From the NCBI GenBank assembly GCA_017466325.1, contig JAFTUK010000005.1, positions 86,227-150,226 of the forward strand: a stretch of DNA of 64,000 bases, given 5' to 3'. This document shows positions 41,632 through 51,326 of this stretch, one piece after another. The notes below the pieces were generated by a model that was given only the letters and a program-made list of their open reading frames with translations, had not been told where the DNA came from and searched no databases. The stretch comes from Bacteroidaceae bacterium. GTDB taxonomy: Bacteria > Bacteroidota > Bacteroidia > Bacteroidales > Bacteroidaceae. A program made the position numbers and the translations under genes. Every line of letters starts with the position of its first letter. Position 1 is the stretch's first letter.

Positions 41632-44178
41632 CTATTCTATTTCCACCACTGTTATGCCTGCACCTCCGAAACGTACGTCTTCATCGCGTGCAGACCTTAC
41701 CTGCGGTACGGTGTGCAGATACTGACGGATGAGTTGGCGCAAGATGCCGTTGCCAGTACCGTGCAGGATGCGGATGCGTGACGCTCCCACCAGAATGGCA
41801 TCGTCCATGTAGTGGGTTATGGTGTCAAGTGCTTCGTCACCACGCATGCCACGTATGTCTATTTCAGGATGGAAGTTGAGATGGGTCTCTCTAATCTTGT
41901 CCTGGGTGTCGCGACTTACGTATGTTGCCACTTGGAATGATTGCTGCTCCTGTTTCTTCTCTGCTTTTGCAGGAACCAGTTTCTTGGCATCCATCACGCT
42001 TCGTACCATGCCGAACTGCACTGTTATTCTCTTGCCGTCAATCTTTTCCACTGTGCCTATGGCAGTTGTGCCTATTATCTTTACGGGCATGCCCACGGCA
42101 AGTCCGCTTTCGTTCTTTGGCTTGGCACCGAGAGCGCTGAGCAGGGTGCCGAGGGCGGGACGCTGTGCTTCTTGGGCAGCCTTCTCGGCTTTCTCGCGCC
42201 GGCGGTCCTCCTGTCGCTTCTTGCGCTCCTGGATCTGACGCATCTTGCGCTCTATCATCTCGTCGTGCTCGCTACGTGTGGCCTGGTCCAGTTGTTCGCG
42301 GAACTCGTTCAGTTCGCTGCGTATCTCGCGTGTACGCTCTTTTTCTGCCTGAGCCTCGCGTATTTCTCGGATGGTATTTTCCACCACTGCATTCGAGTTC
42401 TGGATTATTTCTTCTGCCTGCTGGCGTGCACCTTGGATAATTTCCTTACGCTTGTGCTTCAGTTCCTCAATTTCTCGCTCATACCTCTGTATGGTCTGCT
42501 CCATCTGCTTCTCCTGCGAGTGTATGGTCTGGCGCTTGCCCTCCCAGTAGCGTTTGTCGCGCACGATGTCCAGCAGGTACTTGTCGGCGTTCACGTAGTC
42601 CTTGCCTACAAGGTTGGTGGCATCTGTGATGACCTCCTCGGGGATTCCTATCTTGCGTGCTATCTCTATGGCAAAGGAACTGCCCGGATTGCCTATCTGC
42701 AACTGGAACAGGGCCTGCATCTGGTGCCTGTCGTAGAGCATGGCACCGTTTACCACACCATCGTGGGCATCGGCAAAATGCTTCAGGTTCTGATAGTGGG
42801 TGGTGATGACGGCAAATGCGGACTTCTGCGTATACCGCATCAGTATGGCCTCTGCCATGGCACCGCCTATTGTAGGCTCTGTACCACCGCCGAACTCGTC
42901 TATGAGCAGCAGGGTTGAGGAGTCTGCCATCTTCATCATGTTCTTCATGTTGAGCAGATGGCTGGAATAGGTGGACAGGTCATCCTCTATGCTCTGTTCG
43001 TCCCCGATGTCTATGGCCAGTTTGTTGAAGATTCCCATCTTGCTGCTTTCTCCCACGGGAACGGGCAGGCCGCACTGGAGCATGTACTGTATCAGGCCTA
43101 CGGTCTTCAGACACACGCTCTTGCCGCCGGCATTTGGTCCGGAGATGATGAGTATGTGCTGCTTTCTGTCAAGTTTGATTTCCAGAGGCACCACCTTCTT
43201 GCCCTGCTTCTCCAGGGAGAGTTTCAGCAGGGGATGTTGTGCCAGTGTCCAGTCAATGATGGGGTAGGGGGCAACGCCGGGATATATGCCTCCGATATGC
43301 TTGGCAAAGGATACGCGTGCCCTCACGAACTCCAGGTCGGCCAGGAAGGCAAAGGCTCTCAGCAGTTCCTTTGTGTTGGGACGTATCAGCATGGTGATAT
43401 GCTTCAGAATCTGAATTATCTCACGCTTCTCCTCTGCCTCCAGTTCACGGATGCGGTTGTTGGCCTCCACCACCTCCTGCGGTTCTATGAACACGGTCTT
43501 GCCCGTGGCGCTCTCGTCGTGTACGATGCCACGCAAACGCTTTTTCAGCGTAGGGCTCACGGGTATTACCAGACGTCCCTCGCGGAACGTTGGCGTCACA
43601 TCCTGTGCCACCAGCCCTTCATCTTTTACTGTTCTCAGTATGCCGTGCAGGGTGCGGTTCACACTGCCCTCCGATGCCCTCAGTTCGTGTCTGATGCGTG
43701 CCAGTTCGGGACTTGCCTCGTCCTTTATCTTGCCGTACTTGTCCAGAGTCTTGTCTATGGCACCGGCTACGGCAATGAAAGTGAAGACCCCCATGGACAG
43801 TTGGTTCAGGGCAGGGTAGGAATGTTCCTCGCTGCCCTCTGCCGTAGCCCTTATTATCTTGAGCCACGAGTGCAGCGTGTCCAGCGACTTCTTCAGCCTG
43901 CCCAGATCATCCTCCTCTATGTGTGCGCCCTCCAGACGGATGCGCTGTATGGACGGACGGAGATCGTAGAATGCCATCTCCGGCAGTTCCACGGTCTCTT
44001 CCAGTATGGTCTCGAGTTCCTGGCTCTCCTGCAGTTTCTGGCGTATTGCGCTCACCTCGGTAAGCATCTGCAATTCGCCCACCCGTTCTCTGCCCAGTTC
44101 GCTCTGGCAGAAGCCCGACAGCAGGCTCTTGATTTCTTGGAACCCTATCTTGCTTTCGTAATTCTCGGGGTATATCAT
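41632..44178 (-). CDS. mutS2: MutS2 family ATPase/endonuclease
   Basis: The 848-residue protein carries the MutS core and ATPase (Walker A GPNAGGKSVCLK near 345, Walker B region LLLIDEFGGGTEP, then TTHYQNLK). It then has a coiled-coil stretch with repeated Glu/Arg (about 520-680) and a C-terminal Smr nuclease domain (DIRGMRGDEALDTITHYMDD; ILHGTGNGILRQ). It lacks the MutS mismatch-recognition domain, as expected. Roles proposed for the family are suppression of recombination and rescue of collided ribosomes. Its ATG overlaps the stop of the upstream S9 peptidase gene (ATGA at 44175-44178). Confidence 0.95.
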   Translation of the reverse strand: MIYPENYESKIGFQEIKSLLSGFCQSELGRERVGELQMLTEVSAIRQKLQESQELETILEETVELPEMAFYDLRPSIQRIRLEGAHIEEDDLGRLKKSLDTLHSWLKIIRATAEGSEEHSYPALNQLSMGVFTFIAVAGAIDKTLDKYGKIKDEASPELARIRHELRASEGSVNRTLHGILRTVKDEGLVAQDVTPTFREGRLVIPVSPTLKKRLRGIVHDESATGKTVFIEPQEVVEANNRIRELEAEEKREIIQILKHITMLIRPNTKELLRAFAFLADLEFVRARVSFAKHIGGIYPGVAPYPIIDWTLAQHPLLKLSLEKQGKKVVPLEIKLDRKQHILIISGPNAGGKSVCLKTVGLIQYMLQCGLPVPVGESSKMGIFNKLAIDIGDEQSIEDDLSTYSSHLLNMKNMMKMADSSTLLLIDEFGGGTEPTIGGAMAEAILMRYTQKSAFAVITTHYQNLKHFADAHDGVVNGAMLYDRHQMQALFQLQIGNPGSSFAIEIARKIGIPEEVITDATNLVGKDYVNADKYLLDIVRDKRYWEGKRQTIHSQEKQMEQTIQRYEREIEELKHKRKEIIQGARQQAEEIIQNSNAVVENTIREIREAQAEKERTREIRSELNEFREQLDQATRSEHDEMIERKMRQIQERKKRQEDRRREKAEKAAQEAQRPALGTLLSALGAKPKNESGLAVGMPVKIIGTTAIGTVEKIDGKRITVQFGMVRSVMDAKKLVPAKAEKKQEQQSFQVATYVSRDTQDKIRETHLNFHPEIDIRGMRGDEALDTITHYMDDAILVGASRIRILHGTGNGILRQLIRQYLHTVPQVRSARDEDVRFGGAGITVVEIE

Positions 44179-46691
44179 AAGTTCTTTTCAGGGTACATAT
44201 CGTTCCACCACGTCGGGTCGTCCTGCAGCCATTTCTGGAACCATGCCATGATGCTGTCGTGCCAGCGTATGCGCTTGTGGTGGTCTGCTATATAGTGGTT
44301 CTCTCCGTCCACCATGATGAAGGCGGTCTCCTTGCCCAGAATCTTCAGGGCGTTGAACATCTGTATTGACTCGCCCATGGGCACGTTGTTGTCCACGGTA
44401 CCGTGCATGAACAGGATGGGAGTGTTTATCTTGTGTGCATTGAACAAGGGTGCATGCTCCGTGTAGAGTTTGCTGTTGTTCCAGGGGTAGGAGTTGGGAG
44501 ATGCCGCAGCACTGTAGGTGTAGCCCCAGTTGCCCTCGCCCCAGTAACTGGCTATGCTTGATATTCCGGCATGCGACATGGCGGCGGCAAAGATGTCGGT
44601 GCGTGTCTGCAGGTACTGTGTCATGAAGCCACCGTATGAAGCACCCATGCAGCCTATCTTCTTGGGGTTAACGAAGGGATGTTCCTTTATGAACTGCTTG
44701 GTACCGTTGATGATGTCGTCGGCAGTATAGTCACCCCATGCGTTGGAGTGTCGTGCGGCAAACTCCTGTCCGAAGCCTGTGCAACCGCTGGGCTGCAGCA
44801 CATACACCACATACCCCATGGCCGCCCATGCCTGGTAGTTATAGGGACTTTCCAGCAGGCGTCCCACGGGGGTTACACCGCCATAGTAGTAGACAAGCAT
44901 GGGATACTGCTTGGTCTCGTCAAAGTATGGTGGCAGGTAGTAGCAGCCAGTGATACTGTCGCCACGCTCTGTCTTGTATGTCCATTCGTTGCATGTGCCC
45001 ATGGCAATGCCGGCCAGTCGGGTGGGGTTCAGGTCGGTCAGCGATGTGTGCTTGTTCTTCTTCAGGTCCAGCACCCAACTGTGGTCGGTGGTTTCTCCGC
45101 TCAGGCCGGTATATACCATCATGGGCTTTTCCTTTGCCAGGCTGATGCTTCCGCTGATGTAGGGCTCGTTCAGTTGGAGCATTTCCCATTTGCCGTTTCT
45201 CTGTCCCTTCTTCTCTGTCATGTCCAGGCGGAACACGCTTACCTGGTCCTTGTTCTCGCACAGGGCATAGAGATTGTTGTCGTATACGGACCACTGTACG
45301 CTCTTGATGTTGGGGTCAAAGTCCTTGGTAAGAGGCTCCACCTTCTTGGTGTACAGATCCATCAGGAACAGTTCGTACTCGTAGTTGTTGGGAATCATGC
45401 CCTCGGGGCATACATTTCCTATGCCGCCGAAAGCCTCGGGAGTACCGGTGAACAGCAGTTTCTTGCCGTCGGGCGAGAACTGTGCTCCGCGCACAAAGCC
45501 GTCTCTGTGGAAGAGAGTGTCCACCTTGCCCGTCTCCAGGTTCATGAGCATGCCCATGGTGAAGTAGTAGGGACGTTCGTTGGCAACATCGTCGGACACG
45601 CTGATGTAGAGCAGTTTGCCGTCGTTGCTCAAGCTGCCGCCAGTGCTGCGCAGACCTGTGGTAATCTGGCTGCGCACACCCGTCTTCACGTCTATGACGG
45701 AGAGGTAGGAACGGTTTCTCCACCCGGGAAGTCTGTCGTTGGGTTCCAGAATCTGTCGCACCTGGTTGTGCAGTTCCTTCTTGCCCTCAGTGCTCTGTCG
45801 TACGATGATCTTTGTGTCCTCGGCCACGAATGAGATGCCCTCCTGGCTGGGGTGTGTATAGAGGTGCTCCGCCTTTCCGCTGATCACATCCCTGTACTCG
45901 TAGATGCTCTTGTGGTTCTGGTCCACGGTACGGCTTATGTATCTGCCGCCCTTTGCCGCCCACTGCACGAAGTTGTAGGGTTGGTAGCGGTTGCCTGTCT
46001 GCAGGTCCACTATGTACTTTGTCCATTCGTTCTTGCCGTCGGCACGTGTGATGTAGCTGTTTTCCAGCACGAAGCGTCCGTCGGCAGAGATGCTGGTGCT
46101 TGACAGGCGCTGGCCGGTCATGTGGTCATTCAGCGTGTAGTTGCGTTTCTCTCCGGCATTGATCTTCACTCCGGCAAAGTGAGAAGTCCACAGAGTGTCC
46201 TTGCCTGCCACAACCTTTATTTCCACAGTGTCGGGCTTGTCCTCTTTTTGCTGCAGTTTCAGCATGCAGTCATGTCGTCCGGCAATGAGGGCAACTTCGC
46301 CGTTCTGCTGCTTGCCGTCTACGAACAAAGCGTTCTTGCTCTTCGCCTTGACGATGAAACTGACCTTCTGGTACTGGTTGTTGTCCACGGTAAAGCCAAG
46401 TTGGTAGATACCCTTGCCGTTGATGACGAAACCGGTGCTGTCTGTGGCTGAAAGTTCGTGTGTACCCTCTGTGGCAGATTTTTTCCAAGCGTTCATATCC
46501 ATGGGCATGTCCCATTGCAGATCGTCCTGATTATAAACCTTGTCGTTGGCATCCTTTTCTGTTGTGGTAAGTACATTGTGCTGGACGAAAGGTCCTGCAA
46601 CCTTCACGCTCTCCACGCGGATGGTGTCCTTTTGTGCAAATGCCGTTGTGCCGATGGCCAGCAGCAATGCCATGTTCATTAATTTCTTCAT
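44175..46691 (-). CDS. Exported S9-family prolyl oligopeptidase
   Basis: The 838-residue protein has a signal peptide (MKKLMNMALLLAIGTTAFAQ), a beta-propeller (about 180-580, e.g. FSPDGKKLLFTGTPEAFGGI) and an alpha/beta hydrolase domain. The catalytic Ser is in GCMGASYGGFMTQYL (near 660), the Asp in FMHGTVDNNVPMGES, and the His in GENHYIADHHKRIRW. It should cleave peptides in the periplasm. Its stop overlaps the mutS2 start by four bases; the two proteins act in different compartments, so the link is probably only transcriptional. Confidence 0.93.
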   Translation of the reverse strand: MKKLMNMALLLAIGTTAFAQKDTIRVESVKVAGPFVQHNVLTTTEKDANDKVYNQDDLQWDMPMDMNAWKKSATEGTHELSATDSTGFVINGKGIYQLGFTVDNNQYQKVSFIVKAKSKNALFVDGKQQNGEVALIAGRHDCMLKLQQKEDKPDTVEIKVVAGKDTLWTSHFAGVKINAGEKRNYTLNDHMTGQRLSSTSISADGRFVLENSYITRADGKNEWTKYIVDLQTGNRYQPYNFVQWAAKGGRYISRTVDQNHKSIYEYRDVISGKAEHLYTHPSQEGISFVAEDTKIIVRQSTEGKKELHNQVRQILEPNDRLPGWRNRSYLSVIDVKTGVRSQITTGLRSTGGSLSNDGKLLYISVSDDVANERPYYFTMGMLMNLETGKVDTLFHRDGFVRGAQFSPDGKKLLFTGTPEAFGGIGNVCPEGMIPNNYEYELFLMDLYTKKVEPLTKDFDPNIKSVQWSVYDNNLYALCENKDQVSVFRLDMTEKKGQRNGKWEMLQLNEPYISGSISLAKEKPMMVYTGLSGETTDHSWVLDLKKNKHTSLTDLNPTRLAGIAMGTCNEWTYKTERGDSITGCYYLPPYFDETKQYPMLVYYYGGVTPVGRLLESPYNYQAWAAMGYVVYVLQPSGCTGFGQEFAARHSNAWGDYTADDIINGTKQFIKEHPFVNPKKIGCMGASYGGFMTQYLQTRTDIFAAAMSHAGISSIASYWGEGNWGYTYSAAASPNSYPWNNSKLYTEHAPLFNAHKINTPILFMHGTVDNNVPMGESIQMFNALKILGKETAFIMVDGENHYIADHHKRIRWHDSIMAWFQKWLQDDPTWWNDMYPEKNL

Positions 46692-46762
46692 TGTATGATG
46701 TTTTTGTTTGTTTTAGTTATTGAGGTCTTTAGGGTCTTTAGGGCATCTTCCGTTTCCCGTTT

Positions 46763-46804
46763 GTAACTACTCCCCTCCCTTGTGGAGGGGGTTGGGGAGG
46801 GTCT
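46763..46804. repeat. Half copy of the G-rich inverted-repeat element
   Basis: The sequence AACTACTCCCCTCCC, a short loop, then GGAGGGGGTTGGGGAGGGTC matches the right half of the element at 9515-9632. It lies between relA and the S9 peptidase gene. Confidence 0.6.
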
Positions 46805-46808
46805 TCCC

Positions 46809-48725
46809 CTACTGTCTTGTCACGTCTTTCACTCCCTTCACGGTTTTCAGCTTCTTGATAAGTTGTTGCAGGCGGCTGGTGTCGTCCACCATTACGGTAA
46901 GGTTGCCGAAGAAGATGCCGTCGTTGGAATCTATGCTTATGCTCCTGAGCAGGATTCTTTCCTCCTTGCTGATGATGCTGGTAATGTTGTTCACTATACC
47001 GATGTCGTCATTACCGATAACTCGCAAGGTGATAGGGTACTGTTGTCCGCCCTTTCCTGCCCATTCCGCCTTTACTATGCGGTAACCGAAACGCTCCCTG
47101 AGTTGCTTGGCATTGGGACAGTCCGTGCGGTGTATCTTGATGCCGCCACCACTGGTTACGAAGCCGAACACCTCGTCGCCATAGACAGGCTGGCAGCACT
47201 TTGCCATCTGGAAATCAATGCCTTTAAGGCTGCGGTCTATGATGAGGACGTCATCCTTACTCTTCTCTGCATCTGTATTTACGGGTTCTGCCAGGACAAA
47301 CTCCTTGGCGCTGGTATGCTCTGCGGTGGTCTTGTTTTCCGTGGGGTTCAATCGCCCGGCATAGTCTTCCAGCACGTCGTTTATATCCAGTTCCTCTGTT
47401 GCCAGGGCGGCATAGAAGTCCGTCACCATTTTGTAGCCGAAGCCCGTGATGGTGTGCATCAGAGTGGGCTCGTCGAAGTCCAGTTTGCGGTTCTTCATCT
47501 TGCGTTCCAGAACCTCCTTGGCCATCAGCGCCTGACGGAACTGCATTTCCTTCAGACTTTGGCGTATCCTGGCCTTTGTTCTGGTGGAGGTGGCAATGTT
47601 CAGCCAGTCCTGTTTCGGAGTCTGGTTGTTGCTGGTCATTATCTCCACCTGGTCGCCGCTATGCAGTACCTGTTTTATGGGCACCTGCCTGCCGGCTATT
47701 CGGGCACCGGTGCACCGGTTGCCCAGTCCCGAGTGTATATGGTATGCGAAGTCCAGCACAGTAGAGTCAGCCTGCAGTTTGAACAGATCACCCTTGGGGG
47801 TGAACACGAAGATACCGTCCTCCTTGGCCTCCTTCACACCCTTGTATCTCCAGTGTGCGGCCAGTCCGTGCTCGGCAATGTCGTCCATGCGTTCGGTGCG
47901 TATCTGCACTTCCACCCATTTCTCTTCGGGTCCCAGCACGGTGATATGCAAGGATTCGTATCCGTTGTCCTTCGGCACGGAAAGCCAGTCGCGCATACGT
48001 TTTGGGTTGGACTGGTACATGTCCGTGATTATGGAGAACACCTGCCAGCAGTCCTGTTTCTCCTTGTTCCGGGGAGAGTCCAGGATGATGCGGATGGCAA
48101 ACAGGTCGTACACACCATCCACGCCCACATGCTGCTTCTTCATCTTCTGCCAGATGCTGTGTATGCTCTTGGTCCTGCCTTTCATATGGAACTTCAGGCC
48201 TGCTTCCGTCAGTTTCTTTTCTATAGGCCCTATGAAGCGTGCCACGTACTGGTCTCTGGACTTCTTGGTTTCGTTCAGTTTCTCCTTTATGTGGTAGTAG
48301 GCTTCGTGCTCGAGGTACTTCAGCGAGAGGTCTTCCAGTTCGGATTTCAGTTTGTACAGACCCAACTGGTGTGCTATCTGTGCCCACAGGACACCGGCCT
48401 CGCGGCTCTCCTTCTGTTTCAGTTCGCCATTTTCCACGTCCTTAATGTTGCGCATCAGAGCCACATGGAAGGCAATGAACATCATCACCACCTTCATGTC
48501 GGCCACTTCGGACATGATGAGAGCGCGCAGGTTCTCGTTTTCCACGCTTGCCGACTTTTCCTTCAGCATCTCCACTTTCCGCACGGCGGAGACAAAACTG
48601 CTGCCTTCGTCCGAAAGCAGTTTGTAAATGTCCTCCGTTTCTCCGGTCTCTTCCTTCAATATTTCCGATGTCTGCCGGGCTATTTGGACAGGGTCCAAGC
48701 CAAAGACTTCACATAATTGCAACAT
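46809..48725 (-). CDS. relA: RelA-type (p)ppGpp synthetase with degenerate hydrolase domain
   Basis: The 638-residue cytoplasmic protein has the synthetase domain (GRTKSIHSIWQKMKKQ; GVYDLFAIRIIL; DNGYESLHITV; VEVQIRTERMDDIAEHGLAA), TGS (FVFTPKGDLFKLQADSTVLD), the zinc-finger/CC region (DFQMAKCCQPVYGD; HRTDCPNAKQL) and a C-terminal ACT domain. The N-terminal HD domain lacks the HDxxED motif, and the usual ADRLHNMR reads AFHVALMRN. The hydrolase is therefore predicted dead, making this a synthetase-only RelA. The ATG at 48725 is chosen because the -7 box TACTTTTG (48745-48752) would lie inside any longer version; GGAG precedes it. Confidence 0.9.
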   Translation of the reverse strand: MLQLCEVFGLDPVQIARQTSEILKEETGETEDIYKLLSDEGSSFVSAVRKVEMLKEKSASVENENLRALIMSEVADMKVVMMFIAFHVALMRNIKDVENGELKQKESREAGVLWAQIAHQLGLYKLKSELEDLSLKYLEHEAYYHIKEKLNETKKSRDQYVARFIGPIEKKLTEAGLKFHMKGRTKSIHSIWQKMKKQHVGVDGVYDLFAIRIILDSPRNKEKQDCWQVFSIITDMYQSNPKRMRDWLSVPKDNGYESLHITVLGPEEKWVEVQIRTERMDDIAEHGLAAHWRYKGVKEAKEDGIFVFTPKGDLFKLQADSTVLDFAYHIHSGLGNRCTGARIAGRQVPIKQVLHSGDQVEIMTSNNQTPKQDWLNIATSTRTKARIRQSLKEMQFRQALMAKEVLERKMKNRKLDFDEPTLMHTITGFGYKMVTDFYAALATEELDINDVLEDYAGRLNPTENKTTAEHTSAKEFVLAEPVNTDAEKSKDDVLIIDRSLKGIDFQMAKCCQPVYGDEVFGFVTSGGGIKIHRTDCPNAKQLRERFGYRIVKAEWAGKGGQQYPITLRVIGNDDIGIVNNITSIISKEERILLRSISIDSNDGIFFGNLTVMVDDTSRLQQLIKKLKTVKGVKDVTRQ

Positions 48726-48744
48726 AGGCTCCTCTATTTCGAAT

Positions 48745-48804
48745 ACAAAAGTACAAAAAAATGGGGAAAAGACATTCATATATTATAAATAATGTGTATA
48801 TTTG
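48745..48804. promoter_or_regulatory. Divergent promoters of relA and the DUF4301 gene
   Basis: Minus strand: TACTTTTG (48745-48752), 19 bases before the relA ATG. Plus strand: TATATTTG (48797-48804), 26 bases before the DUF4301 ATG. Both are -7 boxes without a clear -33 partner. Confidence 0.55.
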
Positions 48805-48830
48805 CGTTGAAAACCATTAAACTCAATACT

Positions 48831-50348
48831 ATGTTAACAGAACAAGAACGTCAGCAGATTGCCAAGAAAGGCATCAGTGAAGAACAGCTGCAAGAGCAGC
48901 TCAAGAGTTTTGAGAAGGGCTTCCCCTTCCTCCGCCTGCAAGCAGCGGCAAGTACATCCAACGGTATCATTGCTCCCACTGCCGAGGAGCAGGAAGCATA
49001 CGTAAACACCTGGAACAGATACAAGCAGGAAGGTCATCACATCACCAAGTTCGTTCCCGCATCCGGCGCTGCCAGCCGTATGTTCAAGGCTATGTTCGAG
49101 TTCGTGGATGCAGAGTATGATGTACCCACCACCGACTTTGAGAAGAAGTTCTTCCAGGATATAGAGAAGTTCGCATTCTACCAGGCACTGGACGATGCTT
49201 GCAACGTTATTGAAGGCAAGGGCATCAAGGCTCTGATGGAGGAGGGCAACTACAAGGCTGTTGCCGCCGCCATGTTGGATGCCGCCGGTCTCAACTACGG
49301 ACAGTTGCCCAAGGGCCTGCTTCAGTTCCATTCCTACGATGACTGTGCCCGCACTCCCCTTGAGGAGCACCTTGTGGAGGCAGCCCTCTATGCCAGCAGC
49401 CAGGGCGAGGCAGACGTACACTTCACCGTAAGCACCGAGCACCGCGAACTGTTCGAGGCACTGGTTCAGGAGAAAGTGGCAGAGTACGAGAAACAGTATG
49501 GCGTCCATTTCAATGTAAGCTTCAGCGAGCAGAAGCCCAGCACCGACACCGTTGCCGCCAATATGGACAACACCCCATTCCGCAACGATGATGGCACCTT
49601 GCTGTTCCGTCCCGGCGGTCATGGCGCTCTTATCCAGAACCTCAACGATCTGGAGAGCGATGTGGTGTTCGTGAAGAACATCGACAATGTTGTTCCCGAC
49701 CGCCTCAAGGACGACACCACCCAGTGGAAGCAGATTCTGGCTGGTATCCTCATAGACGCACAGATCCAGACCTTTGCTTACCTGCGTCTTTTGGACAGTG
49801 GTGACTACAATCACGACGACATCGAGAACATGATCCGCTTCCTGCGCCACACCCTGTGCACCGACCGTGCCGACATCAAGGAGATGGAGGATGCCGAACT
49901 CGTTTGCTATCTGCGCGAGAAGCTCAACCGTCCCATCCGTGTCTGCGGCGTGGTGAAGAACGTTGGCGAACCCGGCGGTGGTCCCTTCCTGGCATATAAC
50001 CCCGACGGAAGCGTATCCCTGCAGATTCTGGAAAGCAGCCAGATAGACACCAACAATCCCGAGTACATGCGCATGTTCACTGAAGGCACGCACTTCAACC
50101 CCGTGGACCTCGTTTGCGGCATCCGCGACTACAAGGGCAACAAGTTCGACCTGCCCAAGTATGTTGACCCTGCCACAGGTTTCATCTCCTTCAAGAGCAA
50201 GTCCGGCCGCGAACTCAAGGCACTTGAACTTCCCGGTCTGTGGAACGGTGCCATGAGCAACTGGAACACGCTCATGGTAGAGGTTCCTCTCTCTACCTTC
50301 AACCCCGTAAAGACGGTCAACGACCTGTTGCGCGAGCAACATCAGTAA
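48831..50348 (+). CDS. DUF4301 protein
   Basis: The 505-residue cytoplasmic protein starts MLTEQERQQIAKKGISEEQL. It matches DUF4301 throughout: FVPASGAASRMFKAMFEFVD (about 79-98), LFRPGGHGALIQNLNDLESD with VVFVKNIDNVVPDR, and GVVKNVGEPGGGPFLAYNPD. The PASGAASR and GGHGAL segments look like a nucleotidyltransferase-type phosphate loop (UDP-sugar pyrophosphorylase-like), but activity is unknown. The upstream in-frame ATG at 48792 precedes the -7 box and is rejected. Codon use is that of a well-expressed gene. Confidence 0.88.
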   Translation: MLTEQERQQIAKKGISEEQLQEQLKSFEKGFPFLRLQAAASTSNGIIAPTAEEQEAYVNTWNRYKQEGHHITKFVPASGAASRMFKAMFEFVDAEYDVPTTDFEKKFFQDIEKFAFYQALDDACNVIEGKGIKALMEEGNYKAVAAAMLDAAGLNYGQLPKGLLQFHSYDDCARTPLEEHLVEAALYASSQGEADVHFTVSTEHRELFEALVQEKVAEYEKQYGVHFNVSFSEQKPSTDTVAANMDNTPFRNDDGTLLFRPGGHGALIQNLNDLESDVVFVKNIDNVVPDRLKDDTTQWKQILAGILIDAQIQTFAYLRLLDSGDYNHDDIENMIRFLRHTLCTDRADIKEMEDAELVCYLREKLNRPIRVCGVVKNVGEPGGGPFLAYNPDGSVSLQILESSQIDTNNPEYMRMFTEGTHFNPVDLVCGIRDYKGNKFDLPKYVDPATGFISFKSKSGRELKALELPGLWNGAMSNWNTLMVEVPLSTFNPVKTVNDLLREQHQ

Positions 50349-50436
50349 TAGCGAAAATGATTAGTCAACAGAACTCCGTGCCACTCCCTCTTTGCACGGC
50401 TCTTCTGATGCCTAATCACCCCGGGAGGGTTTTTCT

Positions 50437-50466
50437 GGCATCCACCGTTTGGTGGATGCCTTTTTT
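50437..50466 (+). terminator. Terminator of the DUF4301 gene
   Basis: GGCATCCACC-GTTT-GGTGGATGCC followed by TTTTTT is a perfect 10-bp intrinsic terminator. Confidence 0.9.
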
Positions 50467-50599
50467 AGAAATGCCAACATTGCCAAAGTATCGCAAGCAC
50501 TCTGCTATCTCGTTGTATAACAGCACACAATGGGCAGAATTATATCTGATTACATCTCTGCGTCCTTTGCGCTCTCTGCGTGAGTTTTGTTAGAGAGCG

Positions 50600-51060
50600 G
50601 TTAAGGTGATTTGTTTTGCACGCCGATGACGCCGAGAGCGCCGAGTTTTTATTTCATTTTCGTATTTCACGCTGGCGCTGGAGGGTCGCAAACTTCGTAA
50701 CGTCGAGAGTGCGCCGAGGTGAGTTTTCCGTTTTCCGTTTTCACCTTTCCGTTTGTCACGTGCTTTTTCACGTTTTTTAGATTACCCAACGAGTTCGCTC
50801 CTTGCTCCCTGCTCCTCGTTCCTCGCTCCCCGCTCCCCGTTCATTGTCCTCGGTGGTCATTAATTTCGTCGCCCTCGGCGATAAAAATCGTCGCCAGTGG
50901 CGGTGAACTTTGTCGCCAGTGGCGGTTAATTTTATCGCCACCAAGGGCAGAACTCCTCCCTACTGTCCTACGTCTGTTTTCATAGTTGGGAGGGGGTATT
51001 GTAACCGAGAAGCACCGAAATAACTGCCTGTAAGATGACTTCATTATCGTGTAACAGCCG
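50600..51060. repeat. Repeat-rich intergenic region
   Basis: No gene is visible. 50863-50950 holds four imperfect units built on GTCGCC-AGT-GGCGGT with AATTT spacers. 50790-50840 is a T/C-rich run of CTCGCTCC-type words. 50998-51060 (GTAACCGAGAAGC, CTTCATTA, TAACAGCCGATT) is a diverged relative of the MITE-like interior and right end seen at 16257-16418. The region marks the boundary to the AT-rich block that follows. Confidence 0.6.
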
Positions 51061-51248
51061 ATTCGCCGCTTCGACTTAAACTTCTTTAGTGCTACTATCA
51101 GTTTCCTGATTGTTGCCTTAAATTTTTGGTTGGTTAATTGGCGACTTTTAACTCCTTTTCGTGCCTTTTGTTTGAGTTAAATTGTACAAATACTCAAAAT
51201 AAGAGAAATTTTACTCTTGGTATTAACGTTTATTATAAATAAAAGTTG

Positions 51249-51256
51249 TAAATTTG
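51249..51256 (+). promoter_or_regulatory. -7 box of the six-gene envelope cluster
   Basis: TAAATTTG, 71 bases before the first ATG, in a very AT-rich stretch. A GTTTATTA segment about 17-20 bases upstream could be the -33 part. It is the only good promoter found between 51 and 64 kb on this strand. Confidence 0.55.
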
Positions 51257-51326
51257 CGCTCGAATTGCTATTTATACGTGTAATTAAGTGTTATAAAACA
51301 TATATTGGAGTCTAAAAAGTTAATAG

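Noticed and set aside
46782-48716. 644-codon open frame on the plus strand opposite relA
   Set aside because: The opposite strand has all RelA motifs; this frame is a codon-bias shadow with improbable His/Leu/Val composition.
48726-48779. Longer RelA start at 48779
   Set aside because: The -7 box at 48745-48752 lies inside it; the ATG at 48725 has a GGAG before it and begins the conserved region.
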